The notes: a model not told the origin generated them from the sequence alone. Counted from the first letter of the stretch, positions 6,692 to 13,669 are shown. The stretch: 13,867 nt of DNA from an uncultured Oscillospiraceae bacterium (GCA_958436045.1 CAUBIP010000045.1:1-13867); one strand, 5' to 3'. A program made the numbers and translations.

Positions 6692-7620
6692 GCTTTTTCG
6701 AGAGGATCGACCGCTTCGACGGGCCGCAGCGCTCCCAACTGCGCGTCGTCCCCGTTGGGGCCGCCCCGGGCGGCGAGTGCTACCTGCTCTTTGCAGGCGG
6801 CACGACGCTGCTCGTCGACAGCGGCTTTCAGTTCTGCGGCCCGCAGCTGGTAGAACACCTGCGCCGCACGCTGCAGGGCCGGGCGCTAGACTATATCCTG
6901 CTGACCCACTCCCACTATGACCACGCGCTGGGCAGCGTCTTCTGCAAGCAGGCCTGGCCGGAGGCGACCGTCGTCGCCAGCCGCTACGCCGCTGGGATCT
7001 TCCAAAAGCCACACGCCCGGGTGCTGATGCGTAGGCTGGACGCTTACCAGGCTGCGCAATGCGGCGTGACCGGCGCGCCCGACTGCATCGACGCGCTCCG
7101 CGTCGACCTGCCAGTGGAGAATGGCGACCGGATCTCCCTGGACGGCGATACCATCCGCATCATCGCCCTGCCGGGGCACACCCGCTGCTGCATCGGCTTT
7201 TATCTGGAAACACATCAAATTCTGCTGGCACCGGAGACGCTGGGCGTCCCCATCCCGTCCGGCACGGTCATGCCAGCGTATCTGGTCGGCTACCAGATGA
7301 CGCTGGACGCCATCGCCAAAGCGGCGCAGCTGCCGCTGCGGGAGCTGCTGGTCTCCCACGCGGGGATGCTCTATGGGCCAGACTGCGCCGCATTTTTGCA
7401 GCGCAGCGCCGCCTGCTGCCGCCAGGGGTGCGACCTCATTCTGGGCGCGTACCACCCCGGCGTCACCATGGACGAGCTCATCGCCGTCTTCCGCCGGGCC
7501 TTTTACCCCAGCGACTGCCCGGGGCTCTACCCGGAGATGGCCTTCCGGACCAACGTGCGAGTGCAGATCCCGCTCCTGCTGCAAGAATGCGGCGGCATCG
7601 ACCCCGCCGGGCTGCAATAA
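6688..7620 (+). CDS. Metallo-beta-lactamase-fold metallo-hydrolase, probable AUA start
   Basis: This is a 310-residue hydrolase of the MBL superfamily with a probable binuclear metal site; the substrate is unknown. Counting from ATA as residue 1, the metal motif THSHYDHALG gives H74, H76, D78 and H79. H164 is in LPGHTRC, E183 is in APETLG where an aspartate bridging ligand is usual, and H224 is in VSHAG. The strands CYLLFAGGTTLLVDSGF (31-47) open the fold. Start problem: between the upstream stop and the core fold there is no ATG, GTG or TTG in frame. ATA at 6688 overlaps the upstream TAA (ATAA), sits 9 bases after GGGGAGGT, and would be ATG in an ordinary ATGA overlap. The alternative ATG at 6601 would add 29 basic, low-complexity residues encoded inside the reductase's Fe-S motif. 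A sequencing error or a real non-canonical start are both possible. It is the last gene of the mnmE operon. Confidence 0.82.
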   Translation: MSFFERIDRFDGPQRSQLRVVPVGAAPGGECYLLFAGGTTLLVDSGFQFCGPQLVEHLRRTLQGRALDYILLTHSHYDHALGSVFCKQAWPEATVVASRYAAGIFQKPHARVLMRRLDAYQAAQCGVTGAPDCIDALRVDLPVENGDRISLDGDTIRIIALPGHTRCCIGFYLETHQILLAPETLGVPIPSGTVMPAYLVGYQMTLDAIAKAAQLPLRELLVSHAGMLYGPDCAAFLQRSAACCRQGCDLILGAYHPGVTMDELIAVFRRAFYPSDCPGLYPEMAFRTNVRVQIPLLLQECGGIDPAGLQ

Positions 7621-7629
7621 GGGCAGCAA

Positions 7630-7665
7630 AAAGCACGCCGCATTCCCCGGCGTGCTTTCGCTATA
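7630..7665. terminator. Bidirectional terminator between convergent operons
   Basis: An 11-bp stem, AAAGCACGCCG (7630-7640) with CGGCGTGCTTT (7648-7658), encloses a 7-base loop. Read on the minus strand it runs directly into TTTTTG, a good intrinsic terminator for the nfeD-SPFH operon. On the plus strand the U-tract is short (CTTTCG) but further T-rich sequence follows near 7669-7679. It lies between the MBL hydrolase stop (7620) and the SPFH gene stop (7671). Confidence 0.85.
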
Positions 7666-7670
7666 CGTTG

Positions 7671-8570
7671 TTAGTTTTTCGGCTCCTTGACTGACTCGGC
7701 CAGCCCCTCTGCCAGGCCGACGAGGCCCTGCAACTCGGAGGGAATGATGATCTTCGTCGCCTTTCCGTCACCCAGGGCCTTCATGGTATCGAGGGCCTTG
7801 AGCTTGATGACCTGGTCATTGGGGCAGGAGGCGTTGAGCAGCTGCAGAGAATCTGCCAGCGCTTTCTGGACCGTCATGATGGCCTGGGCCTCGCCCTCGG
7901 CCTTCAGGATCGCCGCCTGTTTTTCCGCGTCCGCCCGCAAAATGGCAGATTCCTTTTCGCCCTCGGCCACCAGGACCTGGGAGCGCTTCGTGCCCTCGGC
8001 CTGCAGGATCGCCTGCCGGCGGTCGCGTTCAGCCTTCATCTGCTTTTCCATGGAATTCTGAATATCCGCCGGCGGCAGGATATTTTTCAGCTCCACCCGG
8101 TTGACTTTAATGCCCCAGGGATCCGTGACCTCATCGAGGATGGCACGCATCTTCGTATTGATCACATCGCGGGATGTCAGAGTCTGGTCCAGTTCCAGAT
8201 CGCCGATGATGTTGCGCAGCGTCGTCGCCGTCAGCGTCTCCATGGCGACCATAGGGTACTCCACGCCGTAGGTATAGAGCTTCGGGTCCGTAATCTGGAA
8301 ATAGACGACGGTGTCGATCTGCATCGTAACATTATCCTTCGTGATGACCGGCTGCGGCGGATAATCCAGCACCTGCTCTTTCAGGCTGACCCGCTTGGCG
8401 ACCCGGTCAATAAACGGCATTTTGACATGAATGCCGACGCCCCAGACTGTCTGGAATGCGCCCAGGCGTTCAATGACATACGCCTTCGACTGCTGCACGA
8501 CCTGCACATTCGTCAGTACCAAAATCAGCACCAGTACGACGATGACAGCGGCAATGATCAATCCTCCCAT
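7671..8570 (-). CDS. SPFH/band 7 membrane protein (stomatin/QmcA-like)
   Basis: This is a membrane-anchored scaffold protein of the SPFH (stomatin/prohibitin/flotillin/HflK-C) superfamily, which oligomerises on the cytoplasmic membrane and is linked to membrane microdomains and protease partners. The 299 residues comprise one N-terminal membrane helix (about 3-21), the band 7 domain (about 22-180, with QQSKAYVIERLGAFQTVWGVG 26-46, VITKDNVTMQIDTVVYFQITDP 75-96 and the WGIKVNRVELKNILPP stretch 152-167), then a long Ala/Glu/Lys-rich coiled coil (about 175-240, with repeated AEGxK/AEGE units) and a short tail ending KEPKN. Start at 8570 follows AAAGGAG by about 7 bases; an open frame to 8705 lies inside nfeD and is not supported. 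It is downstream of nfeD, separated by 56 bases that contain a hairpin. This nfeD-SPFH pairing is very widespread in bacteria and archaea and supports joint function. Confidence 0.95.
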   Translation of the reverse strand: MGGLIIAAVIVVLVLILVLTNVQVVQQSKAYVIERLGAFQTVWGVGIHVKMPFIDRVAKRVSLKEQVLDYPPQPVITKDNVTMQIDTVVYFQITDPKLYTYGVEYPMVAMETLTATTLRNIIGDLELDQTLTSRDVINTKMRAILDEVTDPWGIKVNRVELKNILPPADIQNSMEKQMKAERDRRQAILQAEGTKRSQVLVAEGEKESAILRADAEKQAAILKAEGEAQAIMTVQKALADSLQLLNASCPNDQVIKLKALDTMKALGDGKATKIIIPSELQGLVGLAEGLAESVKEPKN

Positions 8571-8587
8571 AGTTTTCTCCTTTCTTT

Positions 8588-8606
8588 CCCGGCATGATGC
8601 GCCGGG
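8588..8606 (-). other. Intercistronic hairpin between nfeD and SPFH genes
   Basis: CCCGGC (8588-8593) and GCCGGG (8601-8606) form a 6-bp stem with a 7-base loop in the nfeD-SPFH spacer. It lies immediately upstream of the SPFH ribosome site. No U-tract follows on either strand, so a terminator is unlikely; an mRNA stability or processing role is inferred only. Confidence 0.5.
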
Positions 8607-8626
8607 CACTTTCTTGGCAATGTGCC

Positions 8627-9079
8627 TCAGCGAGCGCCTACTGCAGCATGGACCGGCGCGACATAAGCGCGGACGCCCTCGATCCGATGGATCTCTACCA
8701 GGCACCCGGCATCAATCACGCTACCGTCGTCACTGCGGGCGGTCCAGTCGGCGCTGTCCACCTGAATGCGGCCCCGTCCTTCCAAATTGTCGATCTTTTC
8801 AATCACGATGGCCTGCTTGCCGATCAGCGCATCCACATTTGTCTTGAGCTTATCGGGATTACACTGCCGCCGGAGCAGCGGACGCAGCAGCAAAAGCAAC
8901 GCCACCGAGACAACGAAAAACAGCACAATCTGCAGCCAAAGCGCACCGCCGCACAGGCAGACGATCAGCGCTGCCGCAGCACCGCCGACAAACCAGATGC
9001 TCACCAGCATCGCCGTTGCAGCCTCCAGGATCAACAGCACAAGACAGGCTACAGCCCAGAACCAAAACATCGCTCCCAT
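8627..9079 (-). CDS. nfeD: NfeD-family membrane protein, short form
   Basis: This is a 150-residue short NfeD protein, partner of the adjacent SPFH protein; together they are thought to organise membrane domains. It has an N-terminal membrane segment pair or triple (about residues 5-43 and 46-66: MFWFWAVACLVLLILEA, IVLFFVVSVALLLLL), a short basic linker (RPLLRRQC, 66-73) and a C-terminal OB-fold domain (about 78-143: TNVDALIGKQAIVIEKI, GRIQVDSADWTARS, AGCLVEIHRIEGVRAYVAP). The pattern of a conserved DW(T/S)A strand and a V-I-G/I-E-G-V strand is typical of the NfeD C-terminal domain. It lacks the ClpP-like protease domain of long NfeD. Start at 9079 follows AAAGGAGG by 7 bases; a second ATG three codons later is less well placed. 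It is the first gene of its operon. Confidence 0.9.
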   Translation of the reverse strand: MGAMFWFWAVACLVLLILEAATAMLVSIWFVGGAAAALIVCLCGGALWLQIVLFFVVSVALLLLLRPLLRRQCNPDKLKTNVDALIGKQAIVIEKIDNLEGRGRIQVDSADWTARSDDGSVIDAGCLVEIHRIEGVRAYVAPVHAAVGAR

Positions 9080-9111
9080 GGCCCTGCCTCCTTTCCTGTA
9101 TTGCTACTTTT

Positions 9112-9139
9112 AGCATACAGGATTTCAGGCCAATGTCAA
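9112..9139 (-). promoter_or_regulatory. Sigma-A promoter for nfeD-SPFH
   Basis: On the minus strand a perfect TTGACA (9134-9139) is followed after 16 bases by TATGCT (9112-9117), about 33 bases before the nfeD start. It faces away from the rlmL promoter, whose -35 box is about 55 bases to the right. The 260-base gap between nfeD and rlmL holds these two promoters and the rlmL leader and nothing else that I can support. Confidence 0.7.
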
Positions 9140-9194
9140 GGGGTAAATTCCTGGTATTTGGCGGTATCGGGCTCCAAAAGAGCGCAATTTTTCG

Positions 9195-9223
9195 TTGCTA
9201 TTTGCCAAAACTTCCGATATAAT
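9195..9223 (+). promoter_or_regulatory. Sigma-A promoter for the rlmL-lipid kinase unit
   Basis: TTGCTA (9195-9200), a 17-base spacer and a perfect TATAAT (9218-9223) lie about 116 bases before the rlmL start codon, giving a leader of roughly 110 bases. Confidence 0.75.
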
Positions 9224-9243
9224 AGAAAAAACGAAAAAGCGCG

Positions 9244-9301
9244 CGCCGGGCGCTTGTCCGGCGGGCATCTCCCCGTCCGCCGCTGCCGGGGATTTTCTTT
9301 T
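9244..9301 (+). other. Structured leader with terminator-like hairpin before rlmL
   Basis: The leader contains a first stem CGCCGG (9244-9249)/CCGGCG (9258-9263). A second stem CCCCG (9271-9275)/CGGGG (9287-9291) is followed at once by ATTTTCTTTTG (9292-9302). The second stem plus T-run resembles a weak intrinsic terminator. CCGCCG (9278-9283) could pair instead with CGGCGG near 9319-9324, just ahead of the ribosome site, so alternative folds are possible. Attenuation is inference; no known riboswitch class was recognised. Confidence 0.35.
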
Positions 9302-9339
9302 GTGCCCTACTCGGGCTTCGGCGGCAGAATGGAGTTTTT

Positions 9340-10452
9340 ATGGAGCGTTATACCCTGTGCATCCCCACCCTGTTTGGGCTGGAGGGGCTGGTCGGCGATG
9401 AAATGCGCCGGATGCAAATGCAAAACGTCCGCGTCGAGGACCGGCGCGTCTTTTTTGAAGGGACCGCGGCGGATATTGCCCGGGCCAACCTGCGCTGCCG
9501 GATGGGCGAGCGGGTCATGATCCTGCTGGCCCGGTTCCCGGTCCACAGCTTTGAGGACCTCTACCAAGGCGTGAAAAAGATCCCCCTGGAAGCCTTCATT
9601 GGCAAGGAGGACGCCTTCCCCGTCAAGGGCTACAGTCTGGACAGCCAGCTGCACTCCGTGCCAGACTGCCAGGCCATCGCAAAAAAAGCTGCGGTGGACC
9701 GGCTTGGCACTCACTATCATCTTTCCTGGCTGCCGGAGACGGGCCCCGTGCATCAGCTCCGCTTTTCTATTATGAAGGACCAATGCGAGATCTTCCTCGA
9801 TACCTCCGGCGTCAGCCTGCACAAGCGAGGCTATCGGGCGGAGGCCAATCTGGCGCCGTTGCATGAGACAATGGCGGCCGCAATGGTCACGCTTTCCCGC
9901 TACCGGGGCCGGGATTTCTTCTGGGATCCCTTCTGCGGCTCCGGGACAATCCCCATTGAAGCGGCGCTTATCGCGCTGAACCGAGCCCCGGGCCTGCACC
10001 GCAGCTTCGCGGCCCAGCAGTGGGACTTCCTGCCCCCAGCGATCTGGCAGCAGGCGCAGGAGGAGGCGAAGGACCTGGAATTCCGGGGGGACTATCAAAT
10101 TCTCGGCTCCGATCTGGACCCGCAGAACGTCGCGCTGTCCCAGGCCAACGCCGCCAAAGCGGGCGTCGGCAAATGGATCCGCTTCCAGGCCGCCGACGCA
10201 ACGAAGATGAGCCTGCCTGCAGAGCGGGGCGTCATTGTCTGCAACCCGCCCTACGGCGAGCGGATGCTGGAGCAAAAGCAGGCCCAGCAGTTGGTCCGGG
10301 CCTTCGGCCGTCATCTGCGTTATGCCGACCGCTGGCATAAATATGTCATTTCCTCCGAACCGGAGTTTGAGCGCTATTTCGGCGCACCGGCTGCGAAGCG
10401 GCGCAAGCTCTATAACGGGCGGCTGCAATGTAATATATATATGTATTTTTAG
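9340..10452 (+). CDS. rlmL: RlmL/YpsC-type 23S rRNA guanine-N2 methyltransferase (THUMP domain)
   Basis: This is an S-adenosylmethionine-dependent RNA methyltransferase of 370 residues. An N-terminal ferredoxin-like/THUMP region (about 1-155) binds RNA. It is followed by the family block LDTSGVSLHKRGYR (153-166) and the APLHETMAA helix (172-180). The Rossmann methyltransferase domain has the SAM-binding motif DPFCGSGT (196-203), the acidic GSDLDP (256-261) and the catalytic NPPYGERM (302-309) typical of N2-guanine methylation. The C-terminus (KLYNGRLQCNIYMYF) is typical of the Firmicutes YpsC group, which corresponds to the N-terminal half of E. coli RlmL. Which rRNA position it modifies cannot be read from sequence. 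The ATG at 9340 has GGAG 5 bases upstream. It is followed after 33 bases by a lipid kinase gene on the same strand, with no terminator between, so the two are probably co-transcribed. Confidence 0.93.
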   Translation: MERYTLCIPTLFGLEGLVGDEMRRMQMQNVRVEDRRVFFEGTAADIARANLRCRMGERVMILLARFPVHSFEDLYQGVKKIPLEAFIGKEDAFPVKGYSLDSQLHSVPDCQAIAKKAAVDRLGTHYHLSWLPETGPVHQLRFSIMKDQCEIFLDTSGVSLHKRGYRAEANLAPLHETMAAAMVTLSRYRGRDFFWDPFCGSGTIPIEAALIALNRAPGLHRSFAAQQWDFLPPAIWQQAQEEAKDLEFRGDYQILGSDLDPQNVALSQANAAKAGVGKWIRFQAADATKMSLPAERGVIVCNPPYGERMLEQKQAQQLVRAFGRHLRYADRWHKYVISSEPEFERYFGAPAAKRRKLYNGRLQCNIYMYF

Positions 10453-10485
10453 GCGATTCATACGCCAAACCAGAGGAAGTTTGTC

Positions 10486-11430
10486 ATGAAGCATGTATTT
10501 ATCATCAACCCTGCCGCCGGAAAGCGCGACAGGACCGCGGCGGTCACTGCCGAAGTTACCCGCTGCTGCGCCAGAATGGACTACGAGATCGCCGTCTCCA
10601 TCGCTCCCGGCGACTGCACCCGCATCGCCCGGGACGCCGCCAAAAGTGGCCAGCCGGTGCGCCTGTACGCCTGCGGCGGCGACGGGACGCTCAATGAAGT
10701 CGTCAACGGGGCGGCCGGCCACCCCAACGCTGCCGTGACCCATTACGCCGGCGGCTCCGGCAATGACTTTGTCCGTATTTTTTCTGAGCCCACCGCCTTT
10801 ACCCAGCTGCCCCGGCTGCTGGACAGCCAGGCGGCGGAGTTTGACCTCATCCAATGCGGCAAGCACCGGGCACTGAATGTCTGCTCCATCGGTTTTGACG
10901 CCCGCATCGGCACCAGCGTGAACCGCTACACCCGGCTCCCGTTCGTGACCGGTTCCGGGGCATACGTTCTCTCCATCCTGGTCAATCTGCTCCGGGGCGT
11001 GCATGAGCACTACCGCATCACCGTCGACGGCCAGGTCTTCGACGGCGAATACACTCTGGCCTGCATCGCCAACGGGCGCTACTACGGTGGCGGATTCTAC
11101 CCTCTGCCGGAGGCGCAGCCAGACGACGGCCTGCTGGATGTGCTGCTGGTGCGGGACGTCACGCGACTGAAGGTCGCTCAGGTCATCGGCAAGTACAAGG
11201 CCGGGCAATACCGGCAGCTGCCGGACCTCATCCGCTATTACCGCTGTAAGAGCATCACCGTGGAGGCAGACCGTCCCGTCGCGGTGAATTTGGACGGCGA
11301 ACTGCTCACCCTACAGAAGGCAGCTTTTGCCGTCGCGCCGGAGAAAATCCGCTTCTGTGTCCCCCAGGGATTGCACTGGAATTCTTCCGTTTCTCAAAAT
11401 CAAGAGAAATCAGGCGTATACACGAGATAA
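10486..11430 (+). CDS. Diacylglycerol kinase-family lipid kinase (DgkB/YegS-like)
   Basis: This is a soluble ATP-dependent lipid kinase of the DAGK catalytic-domain family, probably acting at the cytoplasmic membrane surface; diacylglycerol, recycled to phosphatidic acid, is the commonest substrate in Gram-positives, but other lipids are possible. The 314 residues show the nucleotide-binding start HVFIINPAAGK (3-13), the glycine-rich ACGGDGTLNEVVNG (62-75), the GGSGNDF loop (89-95, usually GTGNDF), LNVCSIGFDA (130-139), GGGFYPLPEAQPDDGLLDV (201-219) and NLDGE (268-272), whose acidic residues are needed for catalysis. The last ~20 residues (from about 296) are polar and not conserved. Start at 10486 follows AGAGGAAG by about 8 bases. 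It lies 33 bases after rlmL. No clear terminator is seen before the groES promoter, so some readthrough into groESL is possible. Confidence 0.92.
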   Translation: MKHVFIINPAAGKRDRTAAVTAEVTRCCARMDYEIAVSIAPGDCTRIARDAAKSGQPVRLYACGGDGTLNEVVNGAAGHPNAAVTHYAGGSGNDFVRIFSEPTAFTQLPRLLDSQAAEFDLIQCGKHRALNVCSIGFDARIGTSVNRYTRLPFVTGSGAYVLSILVNLLRGVHEHYRITVDGQVFDGEYTLACIANGRYYGGGFYPLPEAQPDDGLLDVLLVRDVTRLKVAQVIGKYKAGQYRQLPDLIRYYRCKSITVEADRPVAVNLDGELLTLQKAAFAVAPEKIRFCVPQGLHWNSSVSQNQEKSGVYTR

Positions 11431-11507
11431 TATCAGATAAATATATACCGTATTGTTTTAACCTCGTCTAAGCAGAGTTATTCCCGGAAATCAAAATTAT
11501 TTTCCTC

Positions 11508-11539
11508 TTGCATATTGGGACGTTGTGACTTATTATAAT
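11508..11539 (+). promoter_or_regulatory. Promoter of the groES-groEL operon
   Basis: TTGCAT (11508-11513) is followed after 17 bases by TATTAT (11531-11536), within the AT-rich run TATTATAAT (11531-11539). TATAAT at 11534 is a better -10 but would leave a 20-base spacer. Either way transcription should start at about 11543-11548, inside the CIRCE operator. The remaining part of the 212-base gap after the lipid kinase gene is AT-rich and shows no other signal. Confidence 0.7.
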
Positions 11540-11544
11540 ACCTG

Positions 11545-11571
11545 TTAGCACTCAGGTATTTCGAGTGCTAA
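11545..11571. promoter_or_regulatory. CIRCE operator (HrcA binding site)
   Basis: A perfect inverted repeat TTAGCACTC (11545-11553), 9-base spacer, GAGTGCTAA (11563-11571) is identical to the CIRCE consensus. HrcA bound here represses groESL and releases on heat shock when GroEL is titrated by unfolded protein. It overlaps the predicted transcription start and, in the mRNA, would form a stem at the very 5' end. Confidence 0.97.
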
Positions 11572-11642
11572 CACCATAAAAATCTGTAAACCTTTGTCCG
11601 GCAAAACAGCCGGCATGAATGATGATTAGGAGGCACACACAT

Positions 11643-11930
11643 ATGAAACTGACACCGTTGGCAGACCGCGTTCTGCTGAAACCTGTTGAAGTCGAAGAGA
11701 CCACCAAGTCTGGTATCATCCTTTCCACGGCCAGCAAGGAAAAGCCCGTTGTTTCCGAGGTCGTTGCAGTTGGCCCCGGCGGTATGGTCGATGGTCATGA
11801 GGTCAAGATGTCCGTCAAGGCTGGCGACAAGGTCATCGTTGCCAAGTACGCCGGTACCGACGTCGAGCTTGACGATTGCAGCTACACCATCGTACGGCAG
11901 GAGGATATCCTCGCTGTCGTGGCAGACTAA
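11643..11930 (+). CDS. groES: Co-chaperonin GroES (Hsp10)
   Basis: This is the heptameric lid of the GroEL folding chamber in the cytoplasm. The 95 residues match the family length, with the opening MKLTPLADRVLLKP (1-14), the mobile loop that contacts GroEL (about 19-35, EETTKSGIILSTASKEKP), VGPG (43-46) and the closing EDILAVVAD (87-95). The ATG at 11643 is 9 bases after a perfect AGGAGG (11628-11633). An in-frame ATG at 11619 lies upstream of that site and is rejected. The 5' leader contains CIRCE and a small CCGGC/GCCGG hairpin (11598-11613). groEL begins 18 bases after the stop. Codon choice (AAG, GTC, many GGC/GGT) looks like that of a highly expressed gene, unlike its neighbours. Confidence 0.98.
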   Translation: MKLTPLADRVLLKPVEVEETTKSGIILSTASKEKPVVSEVVAVGPGGMVDGHEVKMSVKAGDKVIVAKYAGTDVELDDCSYTIVRQEDILAVVAD

Positions 11931-11948
11931 TTTGGGAGGTTCATTACT

Positions 11949-13592
11949 ATGGCTAAAATGATCGTTTACGGCGAAGACGCCCGCAAAGCTCTGCAGGCTG
12001 GTATTGATCAGTTGGCAAATACCGTTAAAGTTACCCTGGGCCCCAAGGGCCGTAATGTTGTCCTGGATAAAAAGTATGGCGCACCGCTCATCACCAACGA
12101 CGGCGTGACCATCGCCCAGGAAGTCGAGCTCGAGGAGCCGTTTGAAAACATGGGCGCGCAGTTGGTCCGCCAGGTTGCCACCAAGACGAATGACGTCGCC
12201 GGTGACGGCACCACGACCGCTACCCTGCTGGCCCAGGCCATCATCCGCGAAGGCCTGAAGAACGTCACCGCAGGTGCCAACCCCATGGTCATGCGGAAGG
12301 GCATTGAGAAGGCAGTTGCGACTGCAGTAGACGCCATCAAGAAGAATTCCGAAGTTGTCAAGGGCAGCGACGATATCGCAAGAGTCGGCACCGTCTCCTC
12401 CAGCGACGAGCAAGTCGGTAAGCTGATTGCCGAGGCGATGGAAAAGGTCACCGCCGAGGGCGTCATCTCCGTCGAAGAATCCAAGACGGCAGACACCACC
12501 CTGGAGGTTGTCGAAGGCATGCAGTTCGACCGCGGCTATATCTCCCCCTATATGATCACCGATACGGATAAGATGGAAGCCGTCATTGACGATCCCTATA
12601 TCCTGATTACCGATAAGAAGATTTCTTCCCTGCAGGAGATCCTGCCCGTTCTGGAAAAGATCGTGCAGGCCGGCAAGAAGATGGTCATCATCGCAGAAGA
12701 CGTCGAAGGCGACGCACTGGCAACCCTGCTGGTCAACAAGCTGCGCGGCACCTTCACCTGTGTTTGCGTCAAGGCCCCCGGCTTCGGCGACCGCAGAAAG
12801 GCCATGCTGCAGGATATCGCTGTCCTGACCGGCGGCACCGTGATCTCCTCCGATCTGAACATGGAACTGAAGGATACCGACGTATCTGACCTGGGCCGTG
12901 CGGAAAAGATCAAGATTAGCAGCGAAAACACCGTCATTGTCAAGGGTCTGGGCGACCCCGAGGCCATCAAGGCCCGTCAGCAGGAGATCAAAAACTCCAT
13001 CGCTGTGACGACTTCTGAATATGAGACCGAGAAGCTGCAGGAGCGCCTGGGCAAGCTGGCTGGCGGCGTCGCTGTCATCCGCGTCGGCGCGCAGACGGAA
13101 GTTGCCATGAAGGAGCAGAAGCTCCGCATTGAGGACGCCCTGAACGCAACCCGTGCAGCAGTCGAAGAAGGCATCGTCGCAGGCGGCGGCACAGCTTATG
13201 TCAATGCCATCCCCGCAGTCGAAGCCCTGATCGACACCCTGAAGGGCGACGAGAAGACCGGTGCGATGATCATCGCCAAGGCTCTGCAGGCCCCCATCCG
13301 CCAGATCGCGGAGAACGCGGGCGTTGATGGCTCCGTTATCTTCGAGAAGATCCGCAACAGCGGCAAGGTCGGTTATGGCTACAACGCCTACACCGAGGAA
13401 TACTGCGACATGATCCCCTCCGGCATCGTGGACCCGACGAAGGTCACCCGCAGCGCCCTGGAGAATGCAGCTTCCATTTGCGCCTGCGTCCTGACGACCG
13501 AATCCCTGGTCACCGACAAGCCCGATCCCGCTGGCGACGCAGCCAAGGCAGCCGCTGCCGCAAACGCAGCCGGCATGGGCGGTATGTATTGA
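11949..13592 (+). CDS. groEL: Chaperonin GroEL (Hsp60)
   Basis: This is the tetradecameric ATP-driven folding chamber that works with GroES; it also modulates HrcA activity in CIRCE-type regulation. The 547 residues are full length. Landmarks are VTLGPKGRNVVLDKKYGAP (28-46), GDGTTTAT with the ATP-site aspartate D86 (85-92), the apical-domain substrate-binding region (about 190-370) with KAPGFGDRRKAML (275-287), the catalytic D396 in RIEDALNATRAAVEEGIVAGGG (393-414), and the flexible C-terminal GMGGMY tail. Cysteines at 271 and 273 (TCVCVKAPGFG) and at 511 and 513 (ASICACVLTTES) occupy positions that are usually alanine, valine or leucine. The ATG at 11949 follows GGGAGG. It ends 32 bases before a strong terminator. 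Confidence 0.98.
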   Translation: MAKMIVYGEDARKALQAGIDQLANTVKVTLGPKGRNVVLDKKYGAPLITNDGVTIAQEVELEEPFENMGAQLVRQVATKTNDVAGDGTTTATLLAQAIIREGLKNVTAGANPMVMRKGIEKAVATAVDAIKKNSEVVKGSDDIARVGTVSSSDEQVGKLIAEAMEKVTAEGVISVEESKTADTTLEVVEGMQFDRGYISPYMITDTDKMEAVIDDPYILITDKKISSLQEILPVLEKIVQAGKKMVIIAEDVEGDALATLLVNKLRGTFTCVCVKAPGFGDRRKAMLQDIAVLTGGTVISSDLNMELKDTDVSDLGRAEKIKISSENTVIVKGLGDPEAIKARQQEIKNSIAVTTSEYETEKLQERLGKLAGGVAVIRVGAQTEVAMKEQKLRIEDALNATRAAVEEGIVAGGGTAYVNAIPAVEALIDTLKGDEKTGAMIIAKALQAPIRQIAENAGVDGSVIFEKIRNSGKVGYGYNAYTEEYCDMIPSGIVDPTKVTRSALENAASICACVLTTESLVTDKPDPAGDAAKAAAAANAAGMGGMY

Positions 13593-13623
13593 TTCCCAAA
13601 CGCCAAAAAATTACAACACCCCA

Positions 13624-13669
13624 CCCGGGGCGTGTACCACCCGGTACACGCCCCGGGCTTTTGTTTGTT
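13624..13669 (+). terminator. Intrinsic terminator of groES-groEL
   Basis: A perfect 15-bp stem (13624-13638 with 13643-13657, CCCGGGGCGTGTACC and its complement) encloses a 4-base loop, followed by CTTTTGTTTGTTG. It is the strongest hairpin in the window and lies 32 bases after the groEL stop. Confidence 0.95.

Noticed and set aside
5942..7012. 356-codon open frame on the minus strand
   Set aside because: It is antisense to the reductase and MBL hydrolase genes, with no domain, no ribosome site and Arg/Gly/Pro-rich composition.
9307..11208. 633-codon open frame on the minus strand
   Set aside because: It is exactly antisense to rlmL and the lipid kinase gene, both with strong family motifs. 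Its translation is low-complexity and lacks any recognisable domain; this is a GC-rich codon shadow.
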